Assembly: GCA_022573225.1 (NCBI GenBank)
Contig: JACZUI010000008.1
Span: forward strand, 1-63,475
DNA length: 63,475 nt
DNA from: Acidobacteriota bacterium
GTDB taxonomy: Bacteria; Actinomycetota; Acidimicrobiia; Spongiisociales; ZC4RG35
Reading direction: 5' to 3'
The position numbers were made by a program, and so were the translations under genes. Each line of letters begins with the position of its first letter. Positions within the stretch are counted from its first letter, which is position 1. Below, in pieces: positions 1 through 8,505 of this stretch. The notes beneath the pieces are model-generated. The model was given only the letters and a program-made list of their open reading frames with translations, was not told where the DNA came from and did not search any database.

Positions 1-136
1 CCGCCCAAGGGCCACTCAAACAGAACATTTCGTAGTGACTCAAAAAACATTCCACCCCGACCCCTGGCCTACCTCAGCCCAACCAGTGCGGAAGTTGGGG
101 TAAGTCGCGCCAGCTCCCCATCCATTACAGCCAGGA

Positions 137-1132
137 TTACATCAGACCCGTGGCGACCTCGACCATGCGGTTGGAAAATCCCCACTCGTTGTCATACCAG
201 GAAAGCACCTTGACCAGATTTCCGCCGGCGACGATGGTGGACAAAGCATCCACCACCGAGGAGCGGGGATCTCCCTTGTAATCCATGGACACGAGTGGTT
301 CCTCGGAATACCCCAGGATGCCTTTCAACGGTCCCGATTCCGCAGCTTCGCGCAAGGCGGCGTTGACCGCTTCCACGCTGGTGGACTTGTCCAGTGTCAC
401 GGTGAGATCGACAATGGATACGGTAGGGGTGGGGACACGGATGGAAAAGCCGTCCAACCGGCCCTGCAACTCGGGCATGACAAGCCCGATGGCCTTGGCG
501 GCACCGGTGCTCGTGGGAATCATGGATAGCCCAGCGGCGCGCGCCCGGCGCAGATCCGGATGGGGCTGATCCAATATGCGCTGGTCGTTGGTGTACGCAT
601 GGATGGTGTTCATCACGCCGTGTTGTATCCCGAACTTCTCGTGAAGCACTTTGACGACCGGCGCCAGACAATTGGTGGTGCAAGAGGCGTTGGATACCAT
701 GTGGTGGCGATTCTTGTCGTATTGATCCGAGTTGACCCCCAATACCATCGTGAAGATTCCGTCGCCCTTGGCGGGGGCGGAGAACAGCACTTTCTTCACG
801 CCTGATTCCAGGTAGTGTCCCCCGTATTCGGCGGTATTGAATCTGCCGCTGGCCTCTATGGCCACTTCCACTCCGCGCTCGGCGAAATCGAGCTTGGTGG
901 GTTCGGTCTCGCAAGTCACGGGGATGGTTTTGCCGTCGACGATCAGATCGCCGTTGGCCGCTTCTACCTCCCCCGGGTACGAGCCGTAGGTCGAATCGTA
1001 CTTGAACAGATGGGCCAACGTCCGCGCGTCTGTGATGTCGTTGATCACCGCCACGTCAAATTCCTGATTCCCTCTCGCGGCGCGGAGCATGTTTCTTCCA
1101 ATTCGCCCGAAACCGTTGATGCCGATTTTCAT
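137..1132 (-). CDS. gap: glyceraldehyde-3-phosphate dehydrogenase, type I
   Basis: Cytoplasmic glycolytic enzyme that oxidises and phosphorylates glyceraldehyde-3-phosphate to 1,3-bisphosphoglycerate with NAD. The N-terminal Rossmann motif INGFGRIGR, the catalytic SNASCTTNC block with its active-site cysteine, the partner histidine in NTIHAYT, and the C-terminal SWYDNEWGFSNRM are all visible. At 331 residues it has the usual length and appears intact. The ATG is preceded by GGAGA a few bases upstream. In many actinobacteria gap lies with pgk and tpi, but here no glycolysis neighbour follows. It lies next to a mosaic region, so it may belong to a transferred or chimeric contig end. Confidence 0.95.
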   Translation of the reverse strand: MKIGINGFGRIGRNMLRAARGNQEFDVAVINDITDARTLAHLFKYDSTYGSYPGEVEAANGDLIVDGKTIPVTCETEPTKLDFAERGVEVAIEASGRFNTAEYGGHYLESGVKKVLFSAPAKGDGIFTMVLGVNSDQYDKNRHHMVSNASCTTNCLAPVVKVLHEKFGIQHGVMNTIHAYTNDQRILDQPHPDLRRARAAGLSMIPTSTGAAKAIGLVMPELQGRLDGFSIRVPTPTVSIVDLTVTLDKSTSVEAVNAALREAAESGPLKGILGYSEEPLVSMDYKGDPRSSVVDALSTIVAGGNLVKVLSWYDNEWGFSNRMVEVATGLM

Positions 1133-1646
1133 GCCAGGTCTCCAAAGTTGGCGCCGCGCCCTATTCGGCAGGCGGCCAAGTGGGTCAGATGCGCACGGCT
1201 TCCGTATCTTCGCCGATCACCGTTCGTGATCCGTCGTCCTGGCCATGATAGCACGTGTTCCCGCACACGTTCCAGACGCACCCAATGGGGAAGGGTACCG
1301 GTAGCCGGAAACGCCCGCCGGCGGGGCCTACGGCAGCCGAGCACGGCGGATGGCCATCGCGGCCGCAGGTCCTATGGCTGCGCATCCCGGCGGTGGCGCC
1401 CAGGGCCTGGCAAGACGTTCTGATGAGTCAGGTGCGGCCCGCGGGTTGGGGGAGCAGCTCCTCGGGCGCCTCGGATTCATAGGGCGGGGGTTCGGTCTGC
1501 TCCAGATCGATGGTGAACGACTGCACCGTGGAGTAGCCGGTTCGTTCTTCTTCCGGTGAGCGGCCCAACACCCGCCAATAGACGGTGCCCGTTTCCTCCC
1601 TGAGCATCAACCCCCTGGCCATACCCGGCAACTCACCGGGCAGACG
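1133..1646. other. spacer with no convincing gene
   Basis: About 500 bases between gap and the mosaic frame. A 67-codon frame on the minus strand (1428-1631) has a protein-like composition, including a GTVYWRVLGRSPEEER stretch, but I recognise no family and see no ribosome site. It may be a small gene or the tail of a broken one. I see no clear terminator or promoter here. Confidence 0.3.
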
Positions 1647-3623
1647 GTGCCGATTTACGCGATCTCATTCACCAGCAGCCGCACCGGTTGGGCGGTTGGT
1701 GCGTTGGGGACGATGCTCGTCACCGTCGACGGCGGAAACAAGTGGCGGCCGATCCGCGGCAGGAATCGCCGCGTCGCAATTCTGTCGGTTCACAGCCGGC
1801 GGCGCAACATCTCCTTTTCGTTGCTGGCGAAACTCTCGGCGGACCAGGGCTACCGCAGCACGGTTTTGCTCCCGTCACGCGGCGATTTCGGTCCCGACGG
1901 TCCGGTCGACATGACGCTGGATCGCAGAGCCAATGCCGCGGTGACGGCGGCGGGGGGCAGCGCGGTGGAACTGGGGTGGCGGTTCCCCGTCGCATTACCG
2001 GGACTCGATCGAAATCAAAAACGACTCTGGGACGACTGGAACCTGCGTTCGGAGGGCCGGTTGCGGGAAGTGCTGCTCGGGTCGCTCGTTTCGCAAATTC
2101 GAACCTGGCGGCCGACCGTGCTGATTCTCGATGCCGCGGCCAAAGACGATGCACTCACGGGACTGCTCAATCAAGCCGTGATTCAAGCCGTCCGGCAGGC
2201 CGGCGAGCCGGCGCACTTCATTCGCCCCGCCGAATTGACGGGACTCAAATCGTGGAAGGTTTCGCGAATTTACATCCGTCTCGCCGACGGCAGTTCCGGG
2301 CACGCAAAGGTCTCGCCGCACGAGTACCTTCCGCATCGCGGGACGGTCAACCACATGCTGGCCACGGCCGCGGAGTCGCGGTTGCAATCCCCGCGCCGGC
2401 AAACCGGGAAACAGGAAGCGTACCGGCTGATTCTCGACCGCACCGAGAAACGAAACGCCGGGAAACGCGGCTTCTTTTCCGGGCTCGTGTTATGGCCGGG
2501 ATCCGAAGCCCGCCGGTTGCTGGCGCCAATCGATTCCAACGAGCTCGCCCGGGCGCGGTCGAAGAGGCAACGCAGACGCAACCTGCGGTTGGCCGTCGCC
2601 GCGGCGCTTATCGTGCTCCTTGTGGGAGGCGGCTCACTGTGGATCATCTCTCGTGAGCAGAGCCCACCGATTGTCACGACGCCACCCAGCACCATTGCTC
2701 AGACGACCACGAGCTCGACGTCCATCCCCACTACGACCACGCCGACGACGACTGTCCCCGACCTCGGCCCGAGCCAGCTCACCAGGTCGGCGGACCCGTT
2801 GCTATTGCCATTGTCGGCTGCTCAGCCGTGCGGAACGGAGGATGAGCTTGCTGCCTGGGCTTCGTCGACGCTGCCGGACTTTCCGACTGATGCTGTTTCG
2901 GCGGCTCGAGCGGCGTTGTCGGGGGAGGCGTCAGTTACCCCGAAGAGTCGTAATGGCCCCGTCGAACAGATCAGGGTCCTGATGGTGGCCCGGAGGTCTG
3001 CTCGTGAACAGCGCATCCAATCATTGAACCAGCTGCGGCATCTGGTGTTCACAGCACCCGAGGAGATCCGGGTCAGGTTTAAAGATCGTCCTAAGAGAGG
3101 ACTGGTGTCTGAGGCGGCAAACATGCGGCCCTGTAAGGGTTCCGACCCGGTGACATACACAACGAACCTGGTGATCCGGAACCTGGCGAGACGGATCAAG
3201 GCTCTCAACACTGAGATGGCAGACATCGACGGAATGCTCACCGATCTGATCATCCAGACTGCTCCGGGACTGTTGGACCAATACGGGGTCGGCGTCGACA
3301 CTGCAGCCAGTTTGTTGGTGGCTGCTGGTGACAACCCGGACCGCCTCTCATCGGAAGGCTCCTGGGCGCATCTCTGTGGAGTGACACCCCTACCCGCCAA
3401 CTCGGGGAAAGTGACCACCAGGTTCCGGTTGAACCGGGGAGGTGACCGTCAAGCCAACGCCGCCCTCTACCGCATCGTCCTCACCCGCATGAGCTCACAC
3501 GACGAAACCCGCCGGTATGTGACACGGCGACGGGAAGAAGGGCTATCCACCCCAGAGATCATGCGCTGCCTCAAAACGATATGTGGCCCGCCAAACCTAC
3601 AAACACCTCCCCACATGATCTGA
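1647..3623 (+). pseudogene. mosaic open frame: Ycf48-like + membrane/Thr-rich linker + IS110 transposase tail
   Basis: A single 658-codon frame from a GTG start that no normal protein explains. Residues 1-40 look like a Ycf48/BNR repeat (GWAVGALGTMLVTVDGG). Residues about 45-295 form a soluble region I cannot assign firmly; together with the repeat it recalls planctomycete-type proteins. A basic stretch (KRQRRR) and one membrane helix follow (coded about 2581-2648). Next comes a Thr/Ser/Pro linker of the kind common in actinobacterial surface proteins. From about 2883 the frame is the back half of an IS110-family transposase. The joins are in frame, but the parts do not belong together, so I treat it as a recombination or assembly product and not as a functional protein. 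Confidence 0.6.
2883..3617 (+). mobile_element. IS110-family transposase fragment (C-terminal domain only)
   Basis: The reading starts inside the family-typical PTDAVSAARAALSG and continues through GPVEQIRVLMVARRSAR, LNQLRHLVFTAP and SWAHLCGVTPLPANSGK to RLNRGGDRQANAALYRI. This is the Transposase_20 domain with the serine region. The N-terminal RuvC-like DEDD half is missing. Near 3571 one extra base shifts the frame: the family ending (KRYVARQTYKHLPT) is found in the next frame, ending about 3617. The fragment is therefore both truncated and frameshifted and cannot transpose by itself. Confidence 0.85.
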
Positions 3624-4275
3624 AAATCGTGGGAGGGGGTCTGACCCAATAAACCGGCTGACATGCCCACCAGCATTGTCCTGATAATGACCTGTCGACC
3701 CCACCCACCCCCCTTCTTGGCGGACCGTGTGACCTAATAAGAGCCTGCCCACCAACAGGTGTGGCCCACCCCAGTCCTGTCCACCCGCCGGCAACTTGAC
3801 AACATAAGAGCTTCATTATGTGCGGCCAGTCAGGGTGGGCCTTCGCAGGAGGTTCAAGCTCGGGGTGTTGCATTAGCCGCGGCTTCTCTCTTATCCCGTC
3901 AAACCAGGCCGGGGACAAGAGAGAACGGATGGCCAAGCCAATACCCACCTGACTCGGCCACACACAGCAGCTTTGTGAGCGACTCAGATTGTCGGCTGTG
4001 GACGGTCCTACGGCTCGTCGGACATCCGAGATCCGCGGCGCATCAAGGCCCCCCCCCCCGACGACCGGGATCGCGACTCCCAGAACTCTGGTCTCATCCG
4101 AGGGGGCCACCGCTATGGGCACATAGCCAGATCTGGTCGACCCAGACACGGTCTTCTCACATGGGGTCTGTTGGGTTGGCATAGCCCAGAGCCACATCCG
4201 CGGCCAGCGGCTGCCGACGGCGGGATTGAGGAAGGCTTGGAGCCGCGACCCGCGACTCCAAGCTTGCACCGACTT
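3624..4275. other. 650-base spacer downstream of the IS110 fragment
   Basis: No frame here looks like a real protein. The stretch holds a short palindrome (CATAA 3803-3807, TTATG 3816-3820) and a C-rich tract near 4052. IS110/IS1111 elements carry their guide (bridge) RNA in a non-coding end, so part of this region may be a residual transposon end. I cannot define its right boundary. Confidence 0.35.
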
Positions 4276-4689
4276 TCAGGATTCGTGGCGGGCTTTGAGG
4301 TTCTCCAATTCGCGATTCATGGACTGAATACCTTCGGTCCACTCCTCGTCGCTTTGGTTGGGGAATCGGGCGAGTGTGAAAAGAACGTCGGACCCGTCGC
4401 CATTGGGCACAACTCGCACGGGAACCGGTGCGCCAAAGGGCGCTCCCACTGGAGCCAGATACATGTCGATGATCCCCTGTGCGGTGTCGCCGTCGATTCG
4501 CATGAGGACCGGTCCGCCCATACGAGGCGCATTCATCTGCCATGTGCCGTCCCTTTGATCTTCAGCGACACCAGTGAAGAACTCTGTTGCCCATTCAAGG
4601 TGAGAGGAGGGATCGGCAAGATCGGCGCTTACCGTTTCGGGCGGGGCGTCGATTGTGATGGTCACGGTTGTCGTTTCGAGTGTGCTCAT
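4276..4689 (-). CDS. SRPBCC (START/polyketide-cyclase-like) family protein
   Basis: A 137-residue single-domain protein of the SRPBCC fold, which forms a hydrophobic ligand cavity. The opening VTITIDAPPETVSADLADPSSHLEWA is the family's usual first strand plus helix. The ligand is unknown. It is transcribed away from the MarR gene at 4767, and the shared 77-base spacer holds two palindromes, so it is very likely the MarR target. Its TAG stop at 4276-4278 is followed by the IS-related spacer. Confidence 0.8.
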   Translation of the reverse strand: MSTLETTTVTITIDAPPETVSADLADPSSHLEWATEFFTGVAEDQRDGTWQMNAPRMGGPVLMRIDGDTAQGIIDMYLAPVGAPFGAPVPVRVVPNGDGSDVLFTLARFPNQSDEEWTEGIQSMNRELENLKARHES

Positions 4690-4707
4690 GGTTGTCTCCT
4701 TCTAAGG

Positions 4708-4761
4708 TCGTCAGGCTCTCTGACGATCTTCACACACTACAACTCGTCAGATATACTGACA
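4708..4761. promoter_or_regulatory. two palindromic operators for the adjacent MarR regulator
   Basis: Two sites with the same architecture lie between the divergent SRPBCC and MarR genes. TCGTCAG-GCTCT-CTGACGA (4708-4726) is perfect. TCGTCAG-ATATA-CTGACAA (4744 or 4745 to 4761) has one mismatch in the outer pair. Their centres are 36 bases apart. The repeated GTCAG-N5-CTGAC core in the intergenic space next to a MarR gene is the usual autoregulatory arrangement. Assigning them to this MarR protein is inference. Confidence 0.75.
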
Positions 4762-4766
4762 ATTCC

Positions 4767-5195
4767 ATGAATCTTGCGCGTCTGCTCCTGGAACGATTCA
4801 GATGGTTCGACGACGCTCTCCGGAGCCGACTTGCCGATCAAGGATTAGCCGAGCTGACCACAGCTGAGTCGATGGTCTTCCCGTATCTCGACGCAGAAGG
4901 CACCCGCCCTGCCGATCTGGCCCGGCGGTTGGGAATCACAAGGCAGTCGACACAAACACTTGTCCGGGGTCTGGAACACAAGGGGCTTGTAAAGCTTGTC
5001 GACGATCCAGACGACGGACGGGCCAAAAGGATCAGACTCACGCCTGCCGGGAGACGGTCAGTTCCTCTGGCTCTCGAAACATTCGCTGAGTTGGAGCGGG
5101 AGTTGTCAATGCGAATCGGGACCAGGAACGCTGCCCAATTGCGTAGCGCCCTAGAGGCCGACTGGGGCGAATCACCGGCCGCTTTGAATAACTAG
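4767..5195 (+). CDS. MarR-family transcriptional regulator
   Basis: A 142-residue winged-helix DNA-binding protein. The recognition helix region is LARRLGITRQSTQTLVRGLEHKGLV, followed by the wing DDPDDGRAKRIRLTPAGR, which is characteristic of MarR. I chose the ATG at 4767 because the longer frame upstream would run through the operators and the family N-terminus begins about here. It is divergent from the SRPBCC gene and probably represses both genes through the two palindromes, with release by a small ligand. Confidence 0.88.
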   Translation: MNLARLLLERFRWFDDALRSRLADQGLAELTTAESMVFPYLDAEGTRPADLARRLGITRQSTQTLVRGLEHKGLVKLVDDPDDGRAKRIRLTPAGRRSVPLALETFAELERELSMRIGTRNAAQLRSALEADWGESPAALNN

Positions 5196-5270
5196 CTGCT
5201 CCCAGCCGTCAGGAATCGAATTGACCGAGATTCATCACCGAGAACTATCGACGGCGGCCGCCGCCGGGGG

Positions 5271-5972
5271 TCAGGCTTTGGTGCGCAGCCTCTCTAGACC
5301 GTCGAGGATCAGATCGAGCCCGAACTCGAATTCGGTCTGGTCGTCACACCAGCCCAACGTCGAGTCGGGATCGTCGTGGGCGACCTCCATCATCATCCCG
5401 GCCAGATACGGGAGCTTATCTGCCATCTGCTCGAGCATGGCCGCGGCGTCCTCATCGGCATCGTCTGGGTTGTCGGAGAACAGTTCCTGGGCGAAACCCA
5501 AGGAGCGGCTTCCCAGCACATGCATGGCGTGATGGGCGAGGTCGTACGAGAACCCTCCTTCTCGGAGAAGTCCGAGCAACGCGTCGAAATAGCGCATTGT
5601 CAACATGCTTATTTCGGTTCGCGTCTCGAAGACTCCAACTGCCCACGGATGCCGCAGCATTACCCGGCGAGCTGTGAGAATCCTTTCGCGCAGCGCTATC
5701 TGCCAGTCGACTCCGTCGGTCGGTGGGTCGAAACCGCCTGTAGCTTCTTCGACCTCACTCATGACCGCGTCAATGACACCGTCCAGCACCGCCTCTTTGT
5801 TGTCCACGTGGTAGTACAGAGACATTGCCTCGACCCCGAGATGCTCTGCGAGCCTGCGCATGGTGAGTGACTCGATGCCGCCTTCATCGGCAATCGCGAT
5901 GGCGGCGCGGAACACCCGCTCCTTGTTCAAGGGGATTCGGGGCTGTGTTGTTGTTTCGGTCTCGGAAACCAT
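5271..5972 (-). CDS. TetR/AcrR-family regulator with TetR-type C-terminal domain
   Basis: The N-terminal helix-turn-helix (RVFRAAIAIADEGG, LTMRRLAEHLGVEAMSLYYHVDNKEAVLDG) is typical of TetR. The ligand domain resembles the TetR_C group, with a long helical body of about 160 residues. I prefer the methionine of MVSETETT (5972) over the longer frame to 6029, because the extra 19 residues look non-conserved. It is transcribed away from the broken alcohol dehydrogenase, which was probably its target. An inverted repeat, CGTAC (6020-6024) and GTACG (6040-6044), lies between them just downstream of a TTGACA at 6005. Confidence 0.85.
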   Translation of the reverse strand: MVSETETTTQPRIPLNKERVFRAAIAIADEGGIESLTMRRLAEHLGVEAMSLYYHVDNKEAVLDGVIDAVMSEVEEATGGFDPPTDGVDWQIALRERILTARRVMLRHPWAVGVFETRTEISMLTMRYFDALLGLLREGGFSYDLAHHAMHVLGSRSLGFAQELFSDNPDDADEDAAAMLEQMADKLPYLAGMMMEVAHDDPDSTLGWCDDQTEFEFGLDLILDGLERLRTKA

Positions 5973-6004
5973 CTGATTCCAACTTACGGTTGCGTTCTGT
6001 CCAC

Positions 6005-6044
6005 TTGACAACCTTACTACGTACGACATATCTCACAATGTACG
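6005..6044 (+). promoter_or_regulatory. putative promoter with overlapping TetR operator
   Basis: TTGACA at 6005-6010 is followed after about 17 bases by ATATCT, facing the dehydrogenase remnant. CGTAC/GTACG arms 15 bases apart flank the presumed -10 region. This is where a TetR repressor would be expected to bind, but the palindrome is short. Confidence 0.4.
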
Positions 6045-6066
6045 AATACCTATCAGAGTCGAAGAT

Positions 6067-6686
6067 ATGGAAACATCAAACAAAGAGAACGAGGACCAAG
6101 ACCTTGTGGAGGAGACCGCTCCAGGGGACAGGATGAGGGCGATTGTCCAACTCGCGTACGGCTCGCCTGATGTTCTTCTGCTCCAGGAAGTCGACAATCC
6201 GGTCGTGAACGACGATGACGTGCTCGTGCGAGTTCGAGCGTCATCCGTGAACGCCCTCGAATGGCACCTGTTGACTGGCCTCCCCTACCTCGTTCGCCTC
6301 CAGGCCGGATTACGGAAGCCCAAGCGCATGATTCCGGGCAGCGCCATGATCTGATGTTCGATGTACCAGGGAACCGTCCATGGGCAGACTGCAACCGCGT
6401 TTTGCGTCGCTACGGCACCTAGGTAATGGTCGGAGGGCCCAAGGGTCGTTGGGTCGGACCTCTGCCCCACCTGCTGGGAGTAAAGGTGGCTTCGCTGTTC
6501 GGGAACCAGAGAATGGGTTGGTTCGTGGCTCAAATGAAGAGGATTTGAATTTTCCTGTCTGAATTTCTCGAATCAGGAGAAGTGGTGCCGGTCATCGAGC
6601 GGACCTATCCGCTCGAAGAGACAGCCGCGGCACTCCGGTATCTGGGTGAAGGTCATGCCCAAGGAAAGAACGTCATCACCGTCTGA
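6067..6686 (+). pseudogene. decayed zinc-type alcohol dehydrogenase/quinone oxidoreductase (NAD(P)-dependent)
   Basis: The N-terminal GroES-like part is readable to about 6350 (MRAIVQLAYGSPDVLLLQEVDNP, then SSVNALEWHLLTGLPYLVR). The frame then breaks, and the next recognisable sequence belongs to the C-terminal third: FDVPGNRPWADC, VMVGGPKGRWVGPLPHLL, GNQRMGWFVAQMKR, then VIERTYPLEETAAALRYLGEGHAQGKNVITV ending at 6686. The whole NAD-binding middle is missing, an internal TAG (near 6420) interrupts the third part, and a further frame change lies near 6540. The gene is therefore dead through an internal deletion plus point lesions. A methionine at 6133 is the likely original start. Confidence 0.85.
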
Positions 6687-6792
6687 GCGCGGAGAGACGC
6701 CATGAAGTGTTGCACTGGGAGGGAGTCTGTCGGATCTCGTCAAACCAGCCCAGCCTTGACGGCGCCTCTCAGCCCTTCCATACTGGCGTCAA

Positions 6793-6837
6793 ATGAGAGG
6801 CAGATCCGATCGAGTAGCTCGAATCATTATCGCGTAG
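6793..6837 (+). CDS. cimA leader peptide with three isoleucine codons (attenuator)
   Basis: A 14-codon frame, MRGRSDRVARIIIA, ends at TAG 6835-6837. Codons 11-13 are ATC ATT ATC, all isoleucine. It sits 85 bases before citramalate synthase, an enzyme of isoleucine biosynthesis, and is followed by alternative hairpins and a terminator. This is the layout of a ribosome-mediated attenuator: charged tRNA-Ile lets the ribosome finish and the terminator form. The Shine-Dalgarno signal is weak, so expression of the peptide is inferred from its position and composition. Confidence 0.65.
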   Translation: MRGRSDRVARIIIA

Positions 6838-6855
6838 GGGCTCGCGTCTTCTTAC

Positions 6856-6901
6856 AGGCGCTGCCCCGCCTCAGACCTCCGCACGATGCGGGGGTCTTTT
6901 A
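6856..6901 (+). terminator. attenuator hairpins: possible pause/anti-terminator stem and intrinsic terminator
   Basis: The terminator stem is AGACCTCCGC (6873-6882) with GCGGGGGTCT (6888-6897), loop ACGAT, with one U-G pair and a following TTTT. Just before it lies AGGCG (6856-6860) pairing with CGCCT (6867-6871). GGGGC at 6837-6841 could also pair with GCCCC at 6862-6866. These competing stems are expected of an attenuator. Confidence 0.7.
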
Positions 6902-6921
6902 TATTCCGAAAGTGAACCCGC

Positions 6922-8505
6922 ATGAACAAAACAGCCGAGATATACGACACCACACTTCGAGACGGCACTCAGGCAGAAGGCCTCTCTCCCACCGTCGGGG
7001 AGAAGCTGCGCGTCGCCCGCCTCCTCGATGAGCTTGGAGTCCACTACATCGAAGGAGGATGGCCCGGCGCCAACCCGAAAGACGATGAGTTCTTCGAGCG
7101 CGCCAAGAAGGAGCTACCCCTCCAGCAATCCACCCTTGTTGCATTCGGCTCGACCCGTCGTCCCGGAAGTTCCGTGGCGACAGACACCCAGGTCCAGGCA
7201 CTCCTCGCTGCCGACACCGACGTGATCTGTCTAGTTGGAAAGGCGTGGGACAGGCATGTGACTGGAGCGCTTCGCACTTCCCTCGAAGAGGGACTGGACA
7301 TGGTTGGCGAGACCATCGACTTCCTCCGCTCGCGGGGACGACAGGTCTTCTTCGATGCTGAGCACTTCTTTGACGGCTACCGGACCAGCCCTGACTACGC
7401 CCTCGCGGTCATCGACAACGCCTCCGCCGCCGGAGCCGAACGCGTCGTGCTCTGCGATACAAACGGCGGAGCCCTCCCCACCGAGGTGGCCACGGTGATC
7501 GAAGTGGCTGCGTCGCGGATCGAAACCCCGCTGGGTGTCCACTTCCACAACGACTCGGACTGTGCTGTGGCCAACTCACTGACCGCCCTGGCCGCGGGGG
7601 CCCATCAGATCCAAGGATGCATCAACGGCTACGGAGAACGCACTGGCAACGCCGACCTGTGCGCGGTCATCCCCAACCTGACCCTCAAGTCGAACATCGA
7701 GACCATCCCGTCGGAGTCGATTCCCCGTCTCTACTCCATCGCCCAGCAGGTCGCCGAGATCCTCGGGGAACCGATCGACCCCCGGCATCCCTATGTGGGG
7801 TCGTCCGCCTTCGCTCACAAAGCAGGACTTCACACCTCCGGCCTGGCCCGGCTGGAGGGTGCCTATGAGCACATCGATCCGGGTGCCGTCGGGAACTCGG
7901 CTCGCATGCTCTTCAGCGAACTGATGGGACGATCGACTGTCCTCGCCGTTGCCAAGGAGAAGGGCTGGACCCTCGATCCGGTAACGGCACAAGCCGTGGT
8001 CGACGAGGTGAAAAGGCTGGAACACATTGGGTACCAGTTCGAGGCGGCAGACGGCTCGTTTGAGATGCTGGTTCGCAGGGTCGGAGGCGACCAGCCCGAC
8101 CTGTTTCAGCGCGATTCGCTCGAGGTGAACATCCTGACAGCGGCCGATGGTCAGGTCTCTGCGACCGCCAGGTTGGTGTTGACGGTGGACGGCGTCAAAA
8201 TCGATGTCGAAGCGCAAGGAGATGGACCGGTCAACGCACTGGACCAGGCACTTCGTCAGGCGCTCGCAGACGCCTACCCCGAGATCGAACGACTCCGGCT
8301 CACCGACTACAAGGTGCGCGACCTCGACTCCTCCGATGGGACCGCAGCTCGAGTACGGGTCTTGGTCGAAACGAGCAACGGGCAGTCATCCTGGGGAACC
8401 GTCGGAGTACACCAGAACATCATCGAGGCGTCGTGGCAGGCGCTGAGTGAGGGCATCACGGTCGGTCTGCTCAGGGCTAAAAAGCTCCTAGATGAAACCG
8501 GCTAG
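6922..8505 (+). CDS. cimA: (R)-citramalate synthase
   Basis: Condenses pyruvate with acetyl-CoA to citramalate, the first step of the threonine-independent route to 2-oxobutyrate and isoleucine. DTTLRDGTQAEGLSPTVGEKLRVARLLDELG is the HMGL-like TIM-barrel start with the catalytic RDG. HFHNDSDCAVANSLTAL holds the metal-binding histidines. The C-terminal part (about residues 395-525) is the LeuA-type allosteric domain where isoleucine normally inhibits. At 527 residues it matches the CimA subgroup (YIEGGWPGANPKD is typical) and not LeuA. Transcription is probably controlled by the leader peptide and terminator just upstream. It converges on thrB with a 4-base overlap. Confidence 0.93.
   Translation: MNKTAEIYDTTLRDGTQAEGLSPTVGEKLRVARLLDELGVHYIEGGWPGANPKDDEFFERAKKELPLQQSTLVAFGSTRRPGSSVATDTQVQALLAADTDVICLVGKAWDRHVTGALRTSLEEGLDMVGETIDFLRSRGRQVFFDAEHFFDGYRTSPDYALAVIDNASAAGAERVVLCDTNGGALPTEVATVIEVAASRIETPLGVHFHNDSDCAVANSLTALAAGAHQIQGCINGYGERTGNADLCAVIPNLTLKSNIETIPSESIPRLYSIAQQVAEILGEPIDPRHPYVGSSAFAHKAGLHTSGLARLEGAYEHIDPGAVGNSARMLFSELMGRSTVLAVAKEKGWTLDPVTAQAVVDEVKRLEHIGYQFEAADGSFEMLVRRVGGDQPDLFQRDSLEVNILTAADGQVSATARLVLTVDGVKIDVEAQGDGPVNALDQALRQALADAYPEIERLRLTDYKVRDLDSSDGTAARVRVLVETSNGQSSWGTVGVHQNIIEASWQALSEGITVGLLRAKKLLDETG

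Noticed and set aside
3803..3820. CATAA/TTATG palindrome as an IS end
   Set aside because: Five-base arms are too short to define an element boundary.
3571..4269. A 232-codon minus-strand frame in the IS110 flank
   Set aside because: No domain, odd composition rich in Trp, Cys and Pro, and it overlaps the transposase end.
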